Positions 1 through 8,472 of a stretch of DNA of 64,000 nt are shown in pieces. Under the pieces are notes generated by a model. The model made no database searches. It was not told the DNA's origin and saw only the letters and a list, made by a program, of their open reading frames with translations. The position numbers and the translations under genes are program-made. Every line of letters begins with the position of its first letter. Positions within the stretch are counted from its first letter, which is position 1. Source of the stretch: Mesorhizobium sp. (GTDB lineage: Bacteria > Pseudomonadota > Alphaproteobacteria > Rhizobiales > Rhizobiaceae); assembly GCA_022833215.1 (NCBI GenBank), contig JAIPUZ010000005.1:1-64000 (forward strand). Direction: 5' to 3'.

Positions 1-46
1 GGCACGCGATACCGGCACCGATGTACTTTGCTGCTTCAGCTTCCAT
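1..46 (-). CDS. atpE: ATP synthase F0 subunit c, start only (partial)
   Basis: Only the first 15 codons lie in the window; the gene continues off the left edge. The translation MEAEAAKYIGAGIAC is the conserved N-terminus of the rhizobial proteolipid subunit c, which forms the rotating ring of the F0 proton channel in the inner membrane. An AAGGAG Shine-Dalgarno sequence sits 8 bases before the ATG. It follows atpB in the same direction, as in other alphaproteobacterial atpIBEF clusters. Confidence 0.9.
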   Translation of the reverse strand, partial: MEAEAAKYIGAGIAC

Positions 47-112
47 TTCTTCAACTCCTTGTGGAATGGCTTTTCAGGTTTCGTCGACGCAGACCGTCTG
101 CGAGCGATTTCG

Positions 113-874
113 TCAGTGCCCCGGGTGCAGGGCGTCGTTGAGATACATGCAGGTCAGGATGGCGAACACATAGGCCTGCAGGCAGGCGACCAGCACTTCA
201 AGGCCGGTGATCGCGACCGTCATGATCAGCGGAAGCACGGCGCCGGCGACACCCACCCCGCCCATCGCGCCCAGCGACACGATGAAGCCGGCGAACACCT
301 TCAGCGTGATGTGGCCAGCCAGCATGTTGGCGAAAAGACGCACGGAGAGGCTGACGGGGCGCGAAAGGAAGGAGACCACCTCGATGATCGCGACCAGCGG
401 AATGAGAATTGCGGGAACGCCGCTTGGCGCAAACAGCTTGAAGAAGCCGAGGCCGTGCTTGGCGAGACCGTAAACCAGCACCACGCCGATAACCAGCACC
501 GACAGAGCGAAGGTGACGATGATGTGGCTGGTGACGGTGAAGAAATAGGGGAACAGGCCAAGCAGGTTCGCGACCAGAACGAACATGAACAGCGAGAACA
601 CGAACGGGAAGAAGCGCATGCCCTGGCTGCCCGCCGAATCCTTCAGCATGTTGGCGATGAACTCGTAGGTCAGCTCGGCCGAAGACTGCCAGCGCGTCGG
701 CACCAGATGGCGGCCGGAGGTGGCGAGGTAGAGGAACGCCGAGGCCACGACGACGGTCACGACCATGAACAGCGAGGAATTGGTAAAGGAAAGATCGTAG
801 CCGCCGATCTCGATCGGGACGATCTTGTTGATATGGAACTGGTGGATCGGGTCGACCTTGTCAGCAGCTGCCAC
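113..874 (-). CDS. atpB: ATP synthase F0 subunit a
   Basis: This 253-residue integral membrane protein forms the proton half-channels of F0 next to the c-ring. After a hydrophilic start ([13 protein letters not shown]) there are several strongly hydrophobic helices, and the conserved C-terminal region with [12 protein letters not shown] carries the essential arginine facing the c-ring. The length is normal for alphaproteobacteria. It lies between atpI and atpE on the same strand, so the three are very probably one operon. No anomalies are visible. Confidence 0.97.
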   Translation of the reverse strand: MAAADKVDPIHQFHINKIVPIEIGGYDLSFTNSSLFMVVTVVVASAFLYLATSGRHLVPTRWQSSAELTYEFIANMLKDSAGSQGMRFFPFVFSLFMFVLVANLLGLFPYFFTVTSHIIVTFALSVLVIGVVLVYGLAKHGLGFFKLFAPSGVPAILIPLVAIIEVVSFLSRPVSLSVRLFANMLAGHITLKVFAGFIVSLGAMGGVGVAGAVLPLIMTVAITGLEVLVACLQAYVFAILTCMYLNDALHPGH

Positions 875-934
875 GTTCAGTCCTCATACGGCCGCTTGCG
901 GCCTTGCCTTAAATTGCCTTCGCGCCCGAGGCGC

Positions 935-1336
935 CTACTCATCCTTCGGACCGGCTGGGGGCTTACCCTGCCCAAAACCGGCCATCAAGCCTGCGGAGCG
1001 CAGAACGTTGAGCACGCCAGCCGCAAATCCGACAAGCAGGAAGACTATGAGACCCCATGGCGAGGTTCCGGCAAGGTGATCCACCATCCAGCCAATGCCG
1101 ATGCCCACCACCACACCGGCGATGAACTCGCTGGACAGCTTGAACGCCTGGCCGTAACCAGTCGAACCGCCCGCTTGCGCGTTGTCTTCCCCCTCAAACG
1201 CCTTCGGATGCCGTGCTGCCAGAGATGCCCCAAGCTCACGCCGACGGCGCTCAAGTTCGTCGTCGCGGATGTCGCCTTTGCGGTCATTCCGAGGGCCGGT
1301 CTCTCCGGTTCCGTCTGGCCCATTGCTGCCGGCCAT
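935..1336 (-). CDS. atpI: ATP synthase protein I
   Basis: This 133-residue protein has a charged N-terminal half and two hydrophobic helices in the C-terminal half (from about residue 65), the pattern of AtpI, a small membrane protein that assists F0 assembly. It is the first gene of the atpI-atpB-atpE run. An upstream in-frame ATG at 1360 exists, but a GGGAGG ribosome site directly precedes the ATG at 1336, so that start was chosen. The glycine-rich motif near FIAGVVVGIGIGWMVDH matches the AtpI/DUF family. Confidence 0.88.
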   Translation of the reverse strand: MAGSNGPDGTGETGPRNDRKGDIRDDELERRRRELGASLAARHPKAFEGEDNAQAGGSTGYGQAFKLSSEFIAGVVVGIGIGWMVDHLAGTSPWGLIVFLLVGFAAGVLNVLRSAGLMAGFGQGKPPAGPKDE

Positions 1337-1557
1337 CGTAACCTCCCTGCCCAACGTCAAGTCCGCCGTCGGTCTGCATCCAGTTGGCGCGCAACATAGT
1401 TACAGCCCTCCCGCCCGTCAAGCCACGCAGAGGTTTTCAAAAGCAAAGTATTCAGCCTGTAAAATCAGTAACTTACGAAGATGCGACATACTGCCCATCA
1501 ACAGGGGGGCGATATGGGAGGGAGAATCTCCCCCTCCTGCCGCCGGCGGGAAGCGCC

Positions 1558-2751
1558 TCAGCTCCAGCCACCCCCATAGGTGCGATAGAAGATATGGAGA
1601 CCGATCTTGGTCATCTTCTTCATGCTGCGCGCCCAGCCCGGATTGACGTAGCTGGCGTAGTAATGGGTTGCCGATCCGACCTCCGGCAGGAAGATCTTGC
1701 CGGCCGTCACGGCAAGGGCGATTTCTTCCGCAACCTTGTAGTGACGCGGCTCTGTCACGCGCTTCTTGCGGCCATCGCAGGCGAAGGAGAACTGGCAGCG
1801 GTTGAGCCAGTGGTCGTTCTGATAGACGACACCGCAGATCGATGCCGGGTAGCTCGGGTTGCGCACCCTGTTGAGCACGACCTGCGCCACGGCGGCCTGA
1901 CCGCGCAGGGATTCGCTGCGCGCCTCGAAATAGATGGCGTTGGCGAGACATTTCTGTTCCGCCCTGGAGAATACCGATGCAGGAAGCGGATTGCGCATCC
2001 AGGCATGATCGCCCTTGCTCATCGGCGGGATGAAGCGGCCGCCGCCGGGCTCCTCTTCCTGCAACAACGCCTTGAACGGAGAGGATTTGGCATAATCCAC
2101 TTCGGCCGGCGCATAGGCGGTGGCCAGAATGTCGGGCTTGTCGTTGGTGACGAGGCTTGCCAGCATGCTCGAAACGCCCCTGGCCGGCTTCGGCTCCTCG
2201 CGCAGGTGGAAGGCCGACGCGATCTGCACTTCCTTGCCTTTGATCTTCGGCTTGGCGAAGGCCATCTTCATGCCGCCGTCGAGTCCCGGGCGCAACAGCG
2301 AGGATGTGCGCTGGAAAATCGAACCGGCGCTGAAGTTCTTCGGAGGGGCAACGGGCGCAATGTTGACCAGCCGGCCGCTCTTGCCCTGCCTCACGATGCG
2401 ATCCTCGTCCGGCGTTTCGTCGATGATGCCGCTTTTGGAGCGGAAGGCCACCTTGCCAACGCCCGGCAGCGCCACGCCCGAACCGGAGAACGAGGCGGCG
2501 GCCCCGGCCGAAGCGGCGGACGCCTGGAACGGCATTTCGGCAGCCTGTGTCGAGCCGACGACGGATTTCTCGATATAGGCGTTCCATCGCGCATTGGCGT
2601 CGAGCCCCGAAACGAGGCTGGTCATATCCTGAAAGGCGGTGACGGTCGGGGAGCCGACCCATATGCCAAGCCCGACGACCAGAGGCGCAAGGAAAGAACG
2701 CTGCCTGCCACCGGCGGCGGCCAGCGGCCGCGTCAACACACGTCGATGCAC
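1558..2751 (-). CDS. Cell wall hydrolase, SleB/CwlJ type
   Basis: About 397 residues. A basic N-terminus and one hydrophobic segment (roughly residues 20-40) suggest export or anchoring in the inner membrane. A variable linker leads to a C-terminal Hydrolase_2 domain, recognised by KCLANAIYFEARSE, AVAQVVLNRV and THYYASYVNPGWA, which contain the expected catalytic glutamate. The family cleaves peptidoglycan. The GTG at 2751 was chosen because GGAGAG lies 5 bases upstream; a GTG at 2781 has no ribosome site. The prophage is inserted about 57 bp upstream of this start, so the native promoter region is now 41 kb away. Confidence 0.88.
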   Translation of the reverse strand: MHRRVLTRPLAAAGGRQRSFLAPLVVGLGIWVGSPTVTAFQDMTSLVSGLDANARWNAYIEKSVVGSTQAAEMPFQASAASAGAAASFSGSGVALPGVGKVAFRSKSGIIDETPDEDRIVRQGKSGRLVNIAPVAPPKNFSAGSIFQRTSSLLRPGLDGGMKMAFAKPKIKGKEVQIASAFHLREEPKPARGVSSMLASLVTNDKPDILATAYAPAEVDYAKSSPFKALLQEEEPGGGRFIPPMSKGDHAWMRNPLPASVFSRAEQKCLANAIYFEARSESLRGQAAVAQVVLNRVRNPSYPASICGVVYQNDHWLNRCQFSFACDGRKKRVTEPRHYKVAEEIALAVTAGKIFLPEVGSATHYYASYVNPGWARSMKKMTKIGLHIFYRTYGGGWS

Positions 2752-2800
2752 GAAAACTCTCCAGAACGCTACGGAACCCACTGGAGGTGAAAATGATGCA

Positions 2801-2823
2801 TTAACCTTGATGGGTTGTTAACG
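2801..2823. other. attL, left prophage attachment site
   Basis: TTAACCTTGATGGG followed by TTGTTAACG matches 43881-43903 at 19 of 23 positions. The central TGATGGG (2808-2814) is identical in both, and the four differences lie in the arms. This is what is expected of attL/attR for a tyrosine recombinase with a 7-bp overlap and imperfect inverted arms. It lies between the last host gene and the first phage gene, and the integrase is adjacent to the other copy. Confidence 0.65.
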
Positions 2824-2937
2824 CCGTGTGTTTTTACGCTTTGTTTTTATTAACTTTTCGTAAATCTTTGCCCGCACCTTGGCTTAAAATCGGACTCTTG
2901 AAATCATTGAATAAACCCGCCTCGGCCCCGCACCTTT

Positions 2938-3168
2938 TTACGGTCGAAACCAGGCGACGATCTTCGCCACGCTCTCTCCAAGCATGACGATGCCGCCGAG
3001 AACTCCAAGCGCCGCGATTGCTATCCACTTCGTCACCTTGCCAAAGCCAATTATGGCCCTGACGATTGGTAGACCAGCCCTGATGGTGCGCACATCATCT
3101 GGGCTGAGGTCCGTCAGAAACTCCTTGGTATCGTCCGGCAGATCGTCAAACCGCTTTGCATCGCTCAT
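2938..3168 (-). CDS. Small membrane protein of the lysis cassette
   Basis: 76 residues: a charged N-terminal part (DAKRFDDLPDDTKEFL) followed by a hydrophobic C-terminal region with one or two possible membrane helices ending in KIVAWFRP. Function is not recognised. It is the last gene of the late operon, directly after Rz1, so a holin or holin-modulator role is possible but unproven. The ATG at 3168 was chosen because it overlaps the Rz1 stop codon as ATGA; an in-frame ATG at 3177 is the alternative. Confidence 0.6.
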   Translation of the reverse strand: MSDAKRFDDLPDDTKEFLTDLSPDDVRTIRAGLPIVRAIIGFGKVTKWIAIAALGVLGGIVMLGESVAKIVAWFRP

Positions 3169-3380
3169 TCCCAGCATCCCCGCTGCTTGCCAAATTGGTT
3201 ATGAGCCGCCACGCCCTCGCCTGTGACGCGCAAATCAGGATCGCCCGCCAGCTTGACTGCGCCAGCCGCCGTCACCGGCACGCGCCGCCAGCCGTCACAG
3301 ACCGAGGCCGGCGCACTCGTCTGGCATGCCGCCAAGAGCGGAGCAAAGCTGATGAGCATCCATGTCGCGTATCTGGTCAT
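3165..3380 (-). CDS. Outer-membrane spanin lipoprotein, Rz1-like
   Basis: 71 residues with a lipoprotein signal: MTRYATW, a hydrophobic stretch, then the lipobox LLAAC. The mature chain would be anchored in the outer membrane and pair with the inner-membrane spanin to fuse the two membranes at the end of lysis. The start at 3380 lies inside the Rz-like gene in a different frame, the classical embedded or overlapping Rz/Rz1 arrangement. The 3' end overlaps the next gene by four bases. The assignment rests on lipobox and position, since spanins diverge quickly in sequence. Confidence 0.75.
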   Translation of the reverse strand: MTRYATWMLISFAPLLAACQTSAPASVCDGWRRVPVTAAGAVKLAGDPDLRVTGEGVAAHNQFGKQRGCWE

Positions 3381-3549
3381 CGACCTTTGTCCTTTCGCGC
3401 AAGACTTCAACGGATCGGGTGAGGATGGCCTGCCGTTCGGATGCCGCGCCCCGCTGGTGGCCGTGGAGCCATGACAGGCCCATGAGAGAGGCTGCGACCG
3501 CGAGAGCGCCCAGAACGCGGCCAAGGGGCGATGCGAGGACGGCGATCAC
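3295..3549 (-). CDS. Inner-membrane spanin, Rz-like
   Basis: 84 residues with an N-terminal hydrophobic helix (about residues 8-28) followed by a polar, helix-prone periplasmic part (ASERQAILTRSVEVLRERTK). This is the architecture of i-spanins, which reach across the periplasm to the o-spanin. The ATG overlaps the endolysin stop codon by four bases (ATGA). The Rz1-like gene starts within it in another frame. Sequence alone would not identify it; the overlap and the neighbour do. Confidence 0.75.
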   Translation of the reverse strand: MIAVLASPLGRVLGALAVAASLMGLSWLHGHQRGAASERQAILTRSVEVLRERTKVDDQIRDMDAHQLCSALGGMPDECAGLGL

Positions 3550-4352
3550 GCCAGTTCCTCCCTGATCTTGCGGATTGATGCCGCCAGCCTTGGCCCGAGG
3601 AACGTCAGTATGAGCAGCCCGACTACCGCCACGCCACCGAAAGCGGCAATGTCCGAGATTTCGCTATCCCGCAGCCATGCGATCACACCGCCCACCGTGC
3701 CGGCCCCAGTGGTCAGCCAGCCCCACAGGCCGGTTTCCTTTTTCACCTTGGTTTCGACGGCCTCGGGGACCACTGGCTTTTCGACCTCGACGGGCAACTC
3801 AATCTTGGGCTGCCCCGCCTCATGCCGGCGCTTAACCTCGGAGAGAGCCGCCGTGACCTGCATGACGGAAACGGATGCATTCTGACCGCTGTAATAGCCC
3901 TTGCCCTTGGAGGTCGGCAGCGAGGCCCATTCGCGCGCCAGATTGTCGAGCAGAGAGTTGAGCGATAGCCGACCCGCCAGCCACTTGTCGATACCGCGCT
4001 GGCCCAGAAGGAAGCAGGCCATTCGATCCTGCATGTCGCGGTCGAACAGGGCGCTCGCCGGTATGCTGAGAGCCTTCTGGATATTGCGCCGCGTGGTGCG
4101 TACGATCTGGTAACGCCCGACTGCCGAGGAATTCCACTTGTTTTTCGGGTGAGCCAGCATCTTGCCCTGCAAGTCATCAACCTGCTTGAGCGTCATCTTG
4201 ACCAGATCGACCGGGCCACCCGTGTATGCGCCATAGGCCAGCGTCTCGTTGTAGCCTCGGGCTTTGTCGGTGCCTTCCGAGAGGCCAAGCAGGTCGAGGA
4301 CGGGGCGATACACGTAATAGCGGTCGCCCGCACCATTTGGCACGTTCGTCAT
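3546..4352 (-). CDS. Endolysin (lambda-lysozyme-like) with C-terminal membrane segments
   Basis: 268 residues. Residues ~15-150 resemble phage muramidases/lytic transglycosylases of the lambda R type: SEGTDKARGYNETLAYG, the NSSAVGRYQIV motif and a downstream helical part. After a proline- and valine-rich linker (~185-205) the C-terminus has two hydrophobic helices (~213-230 and ~237-257) and a basic tail. It would degrade peptidoglycan during lysis. The membrane part could act as a tether, a signal-arrest-like device or a fused holin; which one is not decidable here. It heads the lysis cassette endolysin-Rz-Rz1-small membrane protein. Confidence 0.82.
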   Translation of the reverse strand: MTNVPNGAGDRYYVYRPVLDLLGLSEGTDKARGYNETLAYGAYTGGPVDLVKMTLKQVDDLQGKMLAHPKNKWNSSAVGRYQIVRTTRRNIQKALSIPASALFDRDMQDRMACFLLGQRGIDKWLAGRLSLNSLLDNLAREWASLPTSKGKGYYSGQNASVSVMQVTAALSEVKRRHEAGQPKIELPVEVEKPVVPEAVETKVKKETGLWGWLTTGAGTVGGVIAWLRDSEISDIAAFGGVAVVGLLILTFLGPRLAASIRKIREELA

Positions 4353-4471
4353 GTCAGTTCTCCTAGTATGAATCGTTTTGCGGGATTTTCCCGTAATTGG
4401 CCGATTAATCGCGCTATTTCAGATGGTTAGACTCGCGAATCATTATGGCCTGTCAATGCGGTTAGAGCCGG

Positions 4472-5140
4472 TCAGCCCGCATAAGGGGCACTGGGCGGCG
4501 TGAAATCAGAGGTCCACCGGGCTACGGACGAAATTCGAAACTCGTCCCATAGAGCGGTCATGTTTGCGTTAGTCCGCTCCCAGAACATGCACCCACCCGT
4601 GGAGTTCACAGTCCCGGCATATGTGCCGCCACCAAGGGCTTCGCCGTCAACATAGATCGTGATGTCGCCAGCGCTACGGACAACGGCCACGTGCCTCCAT
4701 GTTCCGGCAAGAGTCGGGAAAGATACCGATTTTATCGTTGTATTGTTGCTCTGGACTGCGGCGATGTAGGTGTTGGAGGCTGCTGACGCCACCGTGACAT
4801 AGAGACCGGTGGACCCGCCGATGGACCCGATGGAAAAGCGACGGTTGCTGCTCGTTGTCCCTGAGGTAAATTGATACCAGAAATCAATCGTGAAATCGCC
4901 GGTGCCGAAGTTGAGATTGGGACTGGCCGGCGTTGAAATGTACGCCAGATTGCCATTAACCGTCTGAAGCGACTGACCGAACATCGCCGTCGCACTGTAC
5001 GAAAACCCCGGCCCGGTCCGGCTCATGGGGTGAGCGTACATTGACGCGTCGGTCAGGTCTCCGTCGAGGTGGAGCAACAGACGGGTATCCGTGTCCGGTC
5101 CGCCGCCCGATGCCTTCCAGAAGCCAAGCCCAGTCTTCAT
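4472..5140 (-). CDS. LamG/concanavalin-like tail protein
   Basis: 222 residues, dominated by a jelly-roll LamG-type domain (Laminin_G_3/ConA-like): LLLHLDGDLTDAS, FTIDFWYQF, WRHVAVVRSAGDITIYVDG, WDEFRISSVARW. Such domains bind carbohydrates and occur on phage fibres and bacterial surface proteins. It overlaps the collagen-like fibre gene by four bases (ATGA), so it is probably a fibre tip or accessory receptor-binding protein. It is the last virion gene before lysis. No signal peptide is seen. Confidence 0.7.
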   Translation of the reverse strand: MKTGLGFWKASGGGPDTDTRLLLHLDGDLTDASMYAHPMSRTGPGFSYSATAMFGQSLQTVNGNLAYISTPASPNLNFGTGDFTIDFWYQFTSGTTSSNRRFSIGSIGGSTGLYVTVASAASNTYIAAVQSNNTTIKSVSFPTLAGTWRHVAVVRSAGDITIYVDGEALGGGTYAGTVNSTGGCMFWERTNANMTALWDEFRISSVARWTSDFTPPSAPYAG

Positions 5141-6885
5141 GCCACCAAATCCCCGATCAGCACCCAGCCATTCGTGCTGCGCTTGTAGAGCGTGGCCCCG
5201 GAGTATTGCTTGTTGAGCTTGGTGTTGCCGTCCGATGAGTAGATGACGACGCCGGACGCACCAGTGATCGTCGTCTGGCCAGCGCCGTACTGCACAATAT
5301 CGACGCGGGAATTTACCGGAAAGGCAACGTCCGAATTTGCTGGGATGGTCAGGGTGTTGGCCGAGCCATTGTTCATCTCCACGACCTTGCCCTTGTCGGC
5401 CAGTGCCAACGTATAGGCGGTGCCGGTCTGGGTGTTGATGCCCGCCTGCTCGCCTAGGGTTTCTTTGCCCGCGAGCGCCGCCGCCTGCGCACTCGATACA
5501 GGCTTGTCGGCGTCTGAGGTGTTATCCACGTTGCCGAGGCCGACATCGCCTTTTGCAAGTGTCACCGCACCGGTCTTCCCGGCAACGGATGTGACGGTAT
5601 TGACCTGCGCCCCTGTTTCAATGCCGTCGAGCTTGTTTTTCAGTGTCGTCGTAAAGCCGGTGTAGCCCGAGGCATAGGCAAACGTGAGCGTGCCGGAGCC
5701 GGTAACGGGGCTGCCCGAGACGGTAAAGCCTGTCGGTGCTGACAGGCCGACACTGGTGACGGTGCCAGCAGGGATGGCCGGAAAGGTCGCTAGGCTGCCA
5801 TCGCCGCGGATATACTGAGACGTGGTGCCGGTCGGGTTGTCGAACTTGCCAGACAGCCCCGCCGTAAGCTGTGCCGTGGTGGCAAAGCCTGACAGGTCAG
5901 GTGTCTTGTCTGCCCCGGTCTCGACCCCATCCAGCTTGTTCTTGAGCGCCGTGGTGAACGACTGCTGCGTCCCGTCGAGGATAGCCTTATTGCTGTGGGT
6001 ATGACGCGCAGCGGTATTGGCTGATATCGCCGCACGCTCTGCCGCAGTCATGATCTTGGTGTCAGTGCCCTCGACCATGTTGTCCATGGCAAAAGCATCA
6101 CCCGCCTTATTGGCAGGGTCATAGACACTGGCAAGCATGTCGCCGGTGCCTGAGCCGGACGCACCACGGATATTGACCGCGTTGGCGATGACGGAGACAA
6201 ACCCGGATGGCCCCACATATTGCCCTGTGGTCGGCTTTGTGCCCGTGCCGCCAGTCCAGTCTACAACCTGCTGCACATAGCGGTCACCATCTGCGACCAC
6301 GGCAAACACTGGCGTCCATCCGTCATCGCCGGCGTCGCCCTTGTCGCCCTTTGGCCCTACGTCTCCCTGATCGCCCTTGTCGCCCTTGTCTCCCTTTGGA
6401 ATGCCGAATGCGAATGTGCGGGCCTGCGGTGTGCCGCCCAGCGTGACAGTTGGGGCAGCGCCTGCCGCGAGACCAGTCGCCGTAGCGCCGGTGATCGTGC
6501 CGGACGGCCCTACGTCACCCGGATCGCCCTTGTCTCCTTTGTCTCCTTTGTCTCCCTTGTCGCCCTTAGGTCCCGTATCCCCAGTATCTCCCTTGTCGCC
6601 TTTCGGCCCCTGATCCCCTTGAGCGCCGGCAGGGCCTTCTTCACCATGCGGGCCAGGGTCTCCTTTGTCGCCCTTGTCGCCTTTCGGCAGCACCAGATTG
6701 AGCACCTGGCTAGGAGAACTTCCAGTGATCGACGCTGCGGCGGTATCGCCTCCCTGAACGGTGCCTATGGCAAGCACATTGGGAGCGCCGTCCTTGCCGT
6801 CAGTCGGGATAAGTCGAGGGACAACACGAATACGCATCTTCCGCTGGGGAATGACGCGGATGCGGATAGGAGATGTCAGCACCAC
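5137..6885 (-). CDS. Collagen-like tail fibre protein
   Basis: 582 residues. After a short N-terminus there are two blocks of collagen-type G-X-Y triplets rich in GDKGDKGD and GPKGDKGD (about residues 65-130 and 165-190). These should form a rigid triple-helical shaft. The rest holds repeated phage-fibre elements, including two near copies of a segment around FTTALKNKLDGVETGA and a C-terminal beta-rich region. Likely role: trimeric fibre for host recognition. The start is GTG at 6885 with GGAG 7 bases upstream; it overlaps the preceding gene by 10 bases. The repeats are in the protein and are not a CRISPR array. Confidence 0.85.
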   Translation of the reverse strand: MVLTSPIRIRVIPQRKMRIRVVPRLIPTDGKDGAPNVLAIGTVQGGDTAAASITGSSPSQVLNLVLPKGDKGDKGDPGPHGEEGPAGAQGDQGPKGDKGDTGDTGPKGDKGDKGDKGDKGDPGDVGPSGTITGATATGLAAGAAPTVTLGGTPQARTFAFGIPKGDKGDKGDQGDVGPKGDKGDAGDDGWTPVFAVVADGDRYVQQVVDWTGGTGTKPTTGQYVGPSGFVSVIANAVNIRGASGSGTGDMLASVYDPANKAGDAFAMDNMVEGTDTKIMTAAERAAISANTAARHTHSNKAILDGTQQSFTTALKNKLDGVETGADKTPDLSGFATTAQLTAGLSGKFDNPTGTTSQYIRGDGSLATFPAIPAGTVTSVGLSAPTGFTVSGSPVTGSGTLTFAYASGYTGFTTTLKNKLDGIETGAQVNTVTSVAGKTGAVTLAKGDVGLGNVDNTSDADKPVSSAQAAALAGKETLGEQAGINTQTGTAYTLALADKGKVVEMNNGSANTLTIPANSDVAFPVNSRVDIVQYGAGQTTITGASGVVIYSSDGNTKLNKQYSGATLYKRSTNGWVLIGDLVA

Positions 6886-7223
6886 GTAAATTCTCCATCG
6901 ATATAGGCCAAATCGCCCGTGAAAAGCATCGTCGTCTTGCCGTCAATGGTTGCCCGGCAACCGACCCGATAGGTCGTTCCGATGCAAAGACCCGACATCT
7001 GCTCTTTGGAAAACAGCCACTGGAATTTTCCCGGCGCGGGGCGGGTGATTGTCCCGTCCTCGGTCGAGGCGTTCAGCACAGGAGCATTGCAGCGGTCCTG
7101 CACCTGTAGCTCGATAAGTGCGTCATCAATCTGCGTGAGCGGCAGATTGGTGTCGTCATCGATAATCTCGATGATTTCCGCCCAATCCGCGCCCGAGGGA
7201 GTTGCGAATTTGATATCGTACAT
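6876..7223 (-). CDS. Phage structural protein of unknown function, 115 aa
   Basis: A beta-rich 115-residue protein (MYDIKFATPSGADWAEII, LPLTQIDDALIELQV, GDLAYIDGEFTWC). The pattern resembles small adaptor proteins found between phage tail genes. It sits between the collar-domain protein and the collagen-like fibre and overlaps the latter. No specific family was recognised; a fibre adaptor or virion accessory role is inferred from position only. Confidence 0.65.
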   Translation of the reverse strand: MYDIKFATPSGADWAEIIEIIDDDTNLPLTQIDDALIELQVQDRCNAPVLNASTEDGTITRPAPGKFQWLFSKEQMSGLCIGTTYRVGCRATIDGKTTMLFTGDLAYIDGEFTWC

Positions 7224-7226
7224 GGC

Positions 7227-8183
7227 TCAGAGCTTGATGAAGAAGGGGACGACGATGGAGGGCTGGAGGTTGTTGTGCGCCCCCCCGCCCCCGGTCGATG
7301 CGGCGGTGCCGGTGACGGTGTGCTTGTGCTTGCCGGCCGGCGTGGTCGGAACCTCGTTGCCGCCATTGCCGCCATCGCGAGCCGATGTGCCACCTGAACT
7401 GGTTTGCACTCTGGTAGAATGGTAGTGCTCGCCATCCTCAGATGTCTCGCCGCTGACGGCGTGTTCATGGCCCGGCATTTCCGCCTCGGTCAGCGTATGC
7501 GTGGATGACCCGCCAGCACTGCCCAGAACATTGCTATCCTGCCCAAGCTGCGCATCGGTAACGCGGCCAGCGTCGGCGTTGCCCATGCCGTCCATGCCGA
7601 GGGGCACGCGCCCCCTGAAGTCGGGCAAATCTATCCGCTTCGCGGCCGCCCAGTCGCCGTCAGCGGTCGCCCCGCGCCCACCGGATACGGCCAGATTGAA
7701 ATCGTTGTTCCAGAGGAACTTGAATAGGTCTTCGCAATCCGCATTTGCCCGTTCGGATGCGCCCGAAGACGGAGCGCCAATCGACCGGCCATTGCAGCGG
7801 ACAAACCCGGATGGAGCGCTGGTGCGCCATGCCATCTTGATGTCGCCGGTACGAAACAGCAGTTCCTCCGGGGTATCACCCGATGGCGGATCGGGCGGCA
7901 CGGTGGTCGGAACGCTCACCCCGTCCACGTCCCATATGGTCACATCATCGGCAGTCGTGATCCTGACGCGATGCACCGTTTCCTCTATGAGGAAGATGGG
8001 AGGGAACTCGCCATCGGCATTTGCCACAACCGGGTGATCGTGCGGGATGGATAGATCGGCTTCCTTGTAGACGATCTGCGGCGTCGTGGTCTGCGCGTCG
8101 AAGAAATACGCCTTTGCGCCGGCATAGGGGTCGCCGTTCCGATCTGTCCAAGGGATGAGCGATTTATCCCAGAGAATTGCCAT
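7227..8183 (-). CDS. Tail collar-domain (microcystin-dependent-like) fibre protein
   Basis: 318 residues. The C-terminal half has the phage tail collar (PF07484) signature: GDIKMAWRTSAPSGFVRCNG, then LPDFRGRVPLGMDGMG, and a histidine-rich segment (MPGHEHAV, GEHYHS, GKHKHTV) ending in PSIVVPFFIKL, all typical of collar or short-fibre proteins. Residues 1-110 form a different, probably virion-attaching domain. A leftward intrinsic terminator lies just upstream (8199-8223), which is unusual inside a late operon and suggests either antitermination or a separate promoter. Confidence 0.85.
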   Translation of the reverse strand: MAILWDKSLIPWTDRNGDPYAGAKAYFFDAQTTTPQIVYKEADLSIPHDHPVVANADGEFPPIFLIEETVHRVRITTADDVTIWDVDGVSVPTTVPPDPPSGDTPEELLFRTGDIKMAWRTSAPSGFVRCNGRSIGAPSSGASERANADCEDLFKFLWNNDFNLAVSGGRGATADGDWAAAKRIDLPDFRGRVPLGMDGMGNADAGRVTDAQLGQDSNVLGSAGGSSTHTLTEAEMPGHEHAVSGETSEDGEHYHSTRVQTSSGGTSARDGGNGGNEVPTTPAGKHKHTVTGTAASTGGGGAHNNLQPSIVVPFFIKL

Positions 8184-8198
8184 GGGTATGCCTCATAG

Positions 8199-8223
8199 AA
8201 AAAGCCGCCCCGGAGGACGGCTT
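8199..8223 (-). terminator. Intrinsic terminator inside the late operon
   Basis: On the minus strand AAGCCG and CGGCTT (8202-8207 with 8218-8223) pair around a 10-base centre that can add two more pairs, followed by a run of five T. It stands between the rightward five-gene cassette and the leftward collar gene. On the plus strand the T-run is weak. Confidence 0.6.
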
Positions 8224-8256
8224 GTTGAAGGAGATGGAAAAGGCTATGGGCGAGGA

Positions 8257-8472
8257 ATGACCCTCATCCACAACGAGCGCACAAAACTTCTGGCGAATTC
8301 GATTGACCGCATTTCAACGGCTTGCATCGCTGTTGGCGTTCTGGGGAGGGCGCTTTCCCTGCCGCCACAGTATGGCTTCTGGGCCAACCTCATCAGCCCT
8401 ATCGCTTGGATTCTGGCCGCGATTGCATTACATTTGATGGCAAGGCGGCTACTCGGGAGATTGAGGCCATGA
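8257..8472 (+). CDS. Small membrane protein 1 of a rightward cassette
   Basis: 71 residues (MTLIHNERTKLLANSIDRI...), with two likely membrane helices: an alanine/valine-rich stretch around residues 17-32 and a second around 42-62. It has a basic C-terminus RRLLGRLRP. Function unknown. It is the first of five small genes on the strand opposite to the surrounding late operon. An in-frame start further upstream (8155) would overlap the collar gene. The ATG at 8257 follows GGGCGAGGA and was preferred. Its stop overlaps the next start as ATGA. Confidence 0.6.
   Translation: MTLIHNERTKLLANSIDRISTACIAVGVLGRALSLPPQYGFWANLISPIAWILAAIALHLMARRLLGRLRP

Noticed and set aside
59-1399. A long rightward frame over atpB and atpI
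   Set aside because: Histidine/arginine-rich shadow of the two conserved membrane proteins on the other strand.
2801-2823. A XerCD dif site used by the element
   Set aside because: The sequence does not resemble the alphaproteobacterial dif, and the element carries its own complete integrase.
6520-6690. Tandem DNA repeats suggesting a CRISPR-like array
   Set aside because: The repetition is codons for collagen-type GDKGDKGD triplets inside an intact fibre gene; there are no regular spacers.
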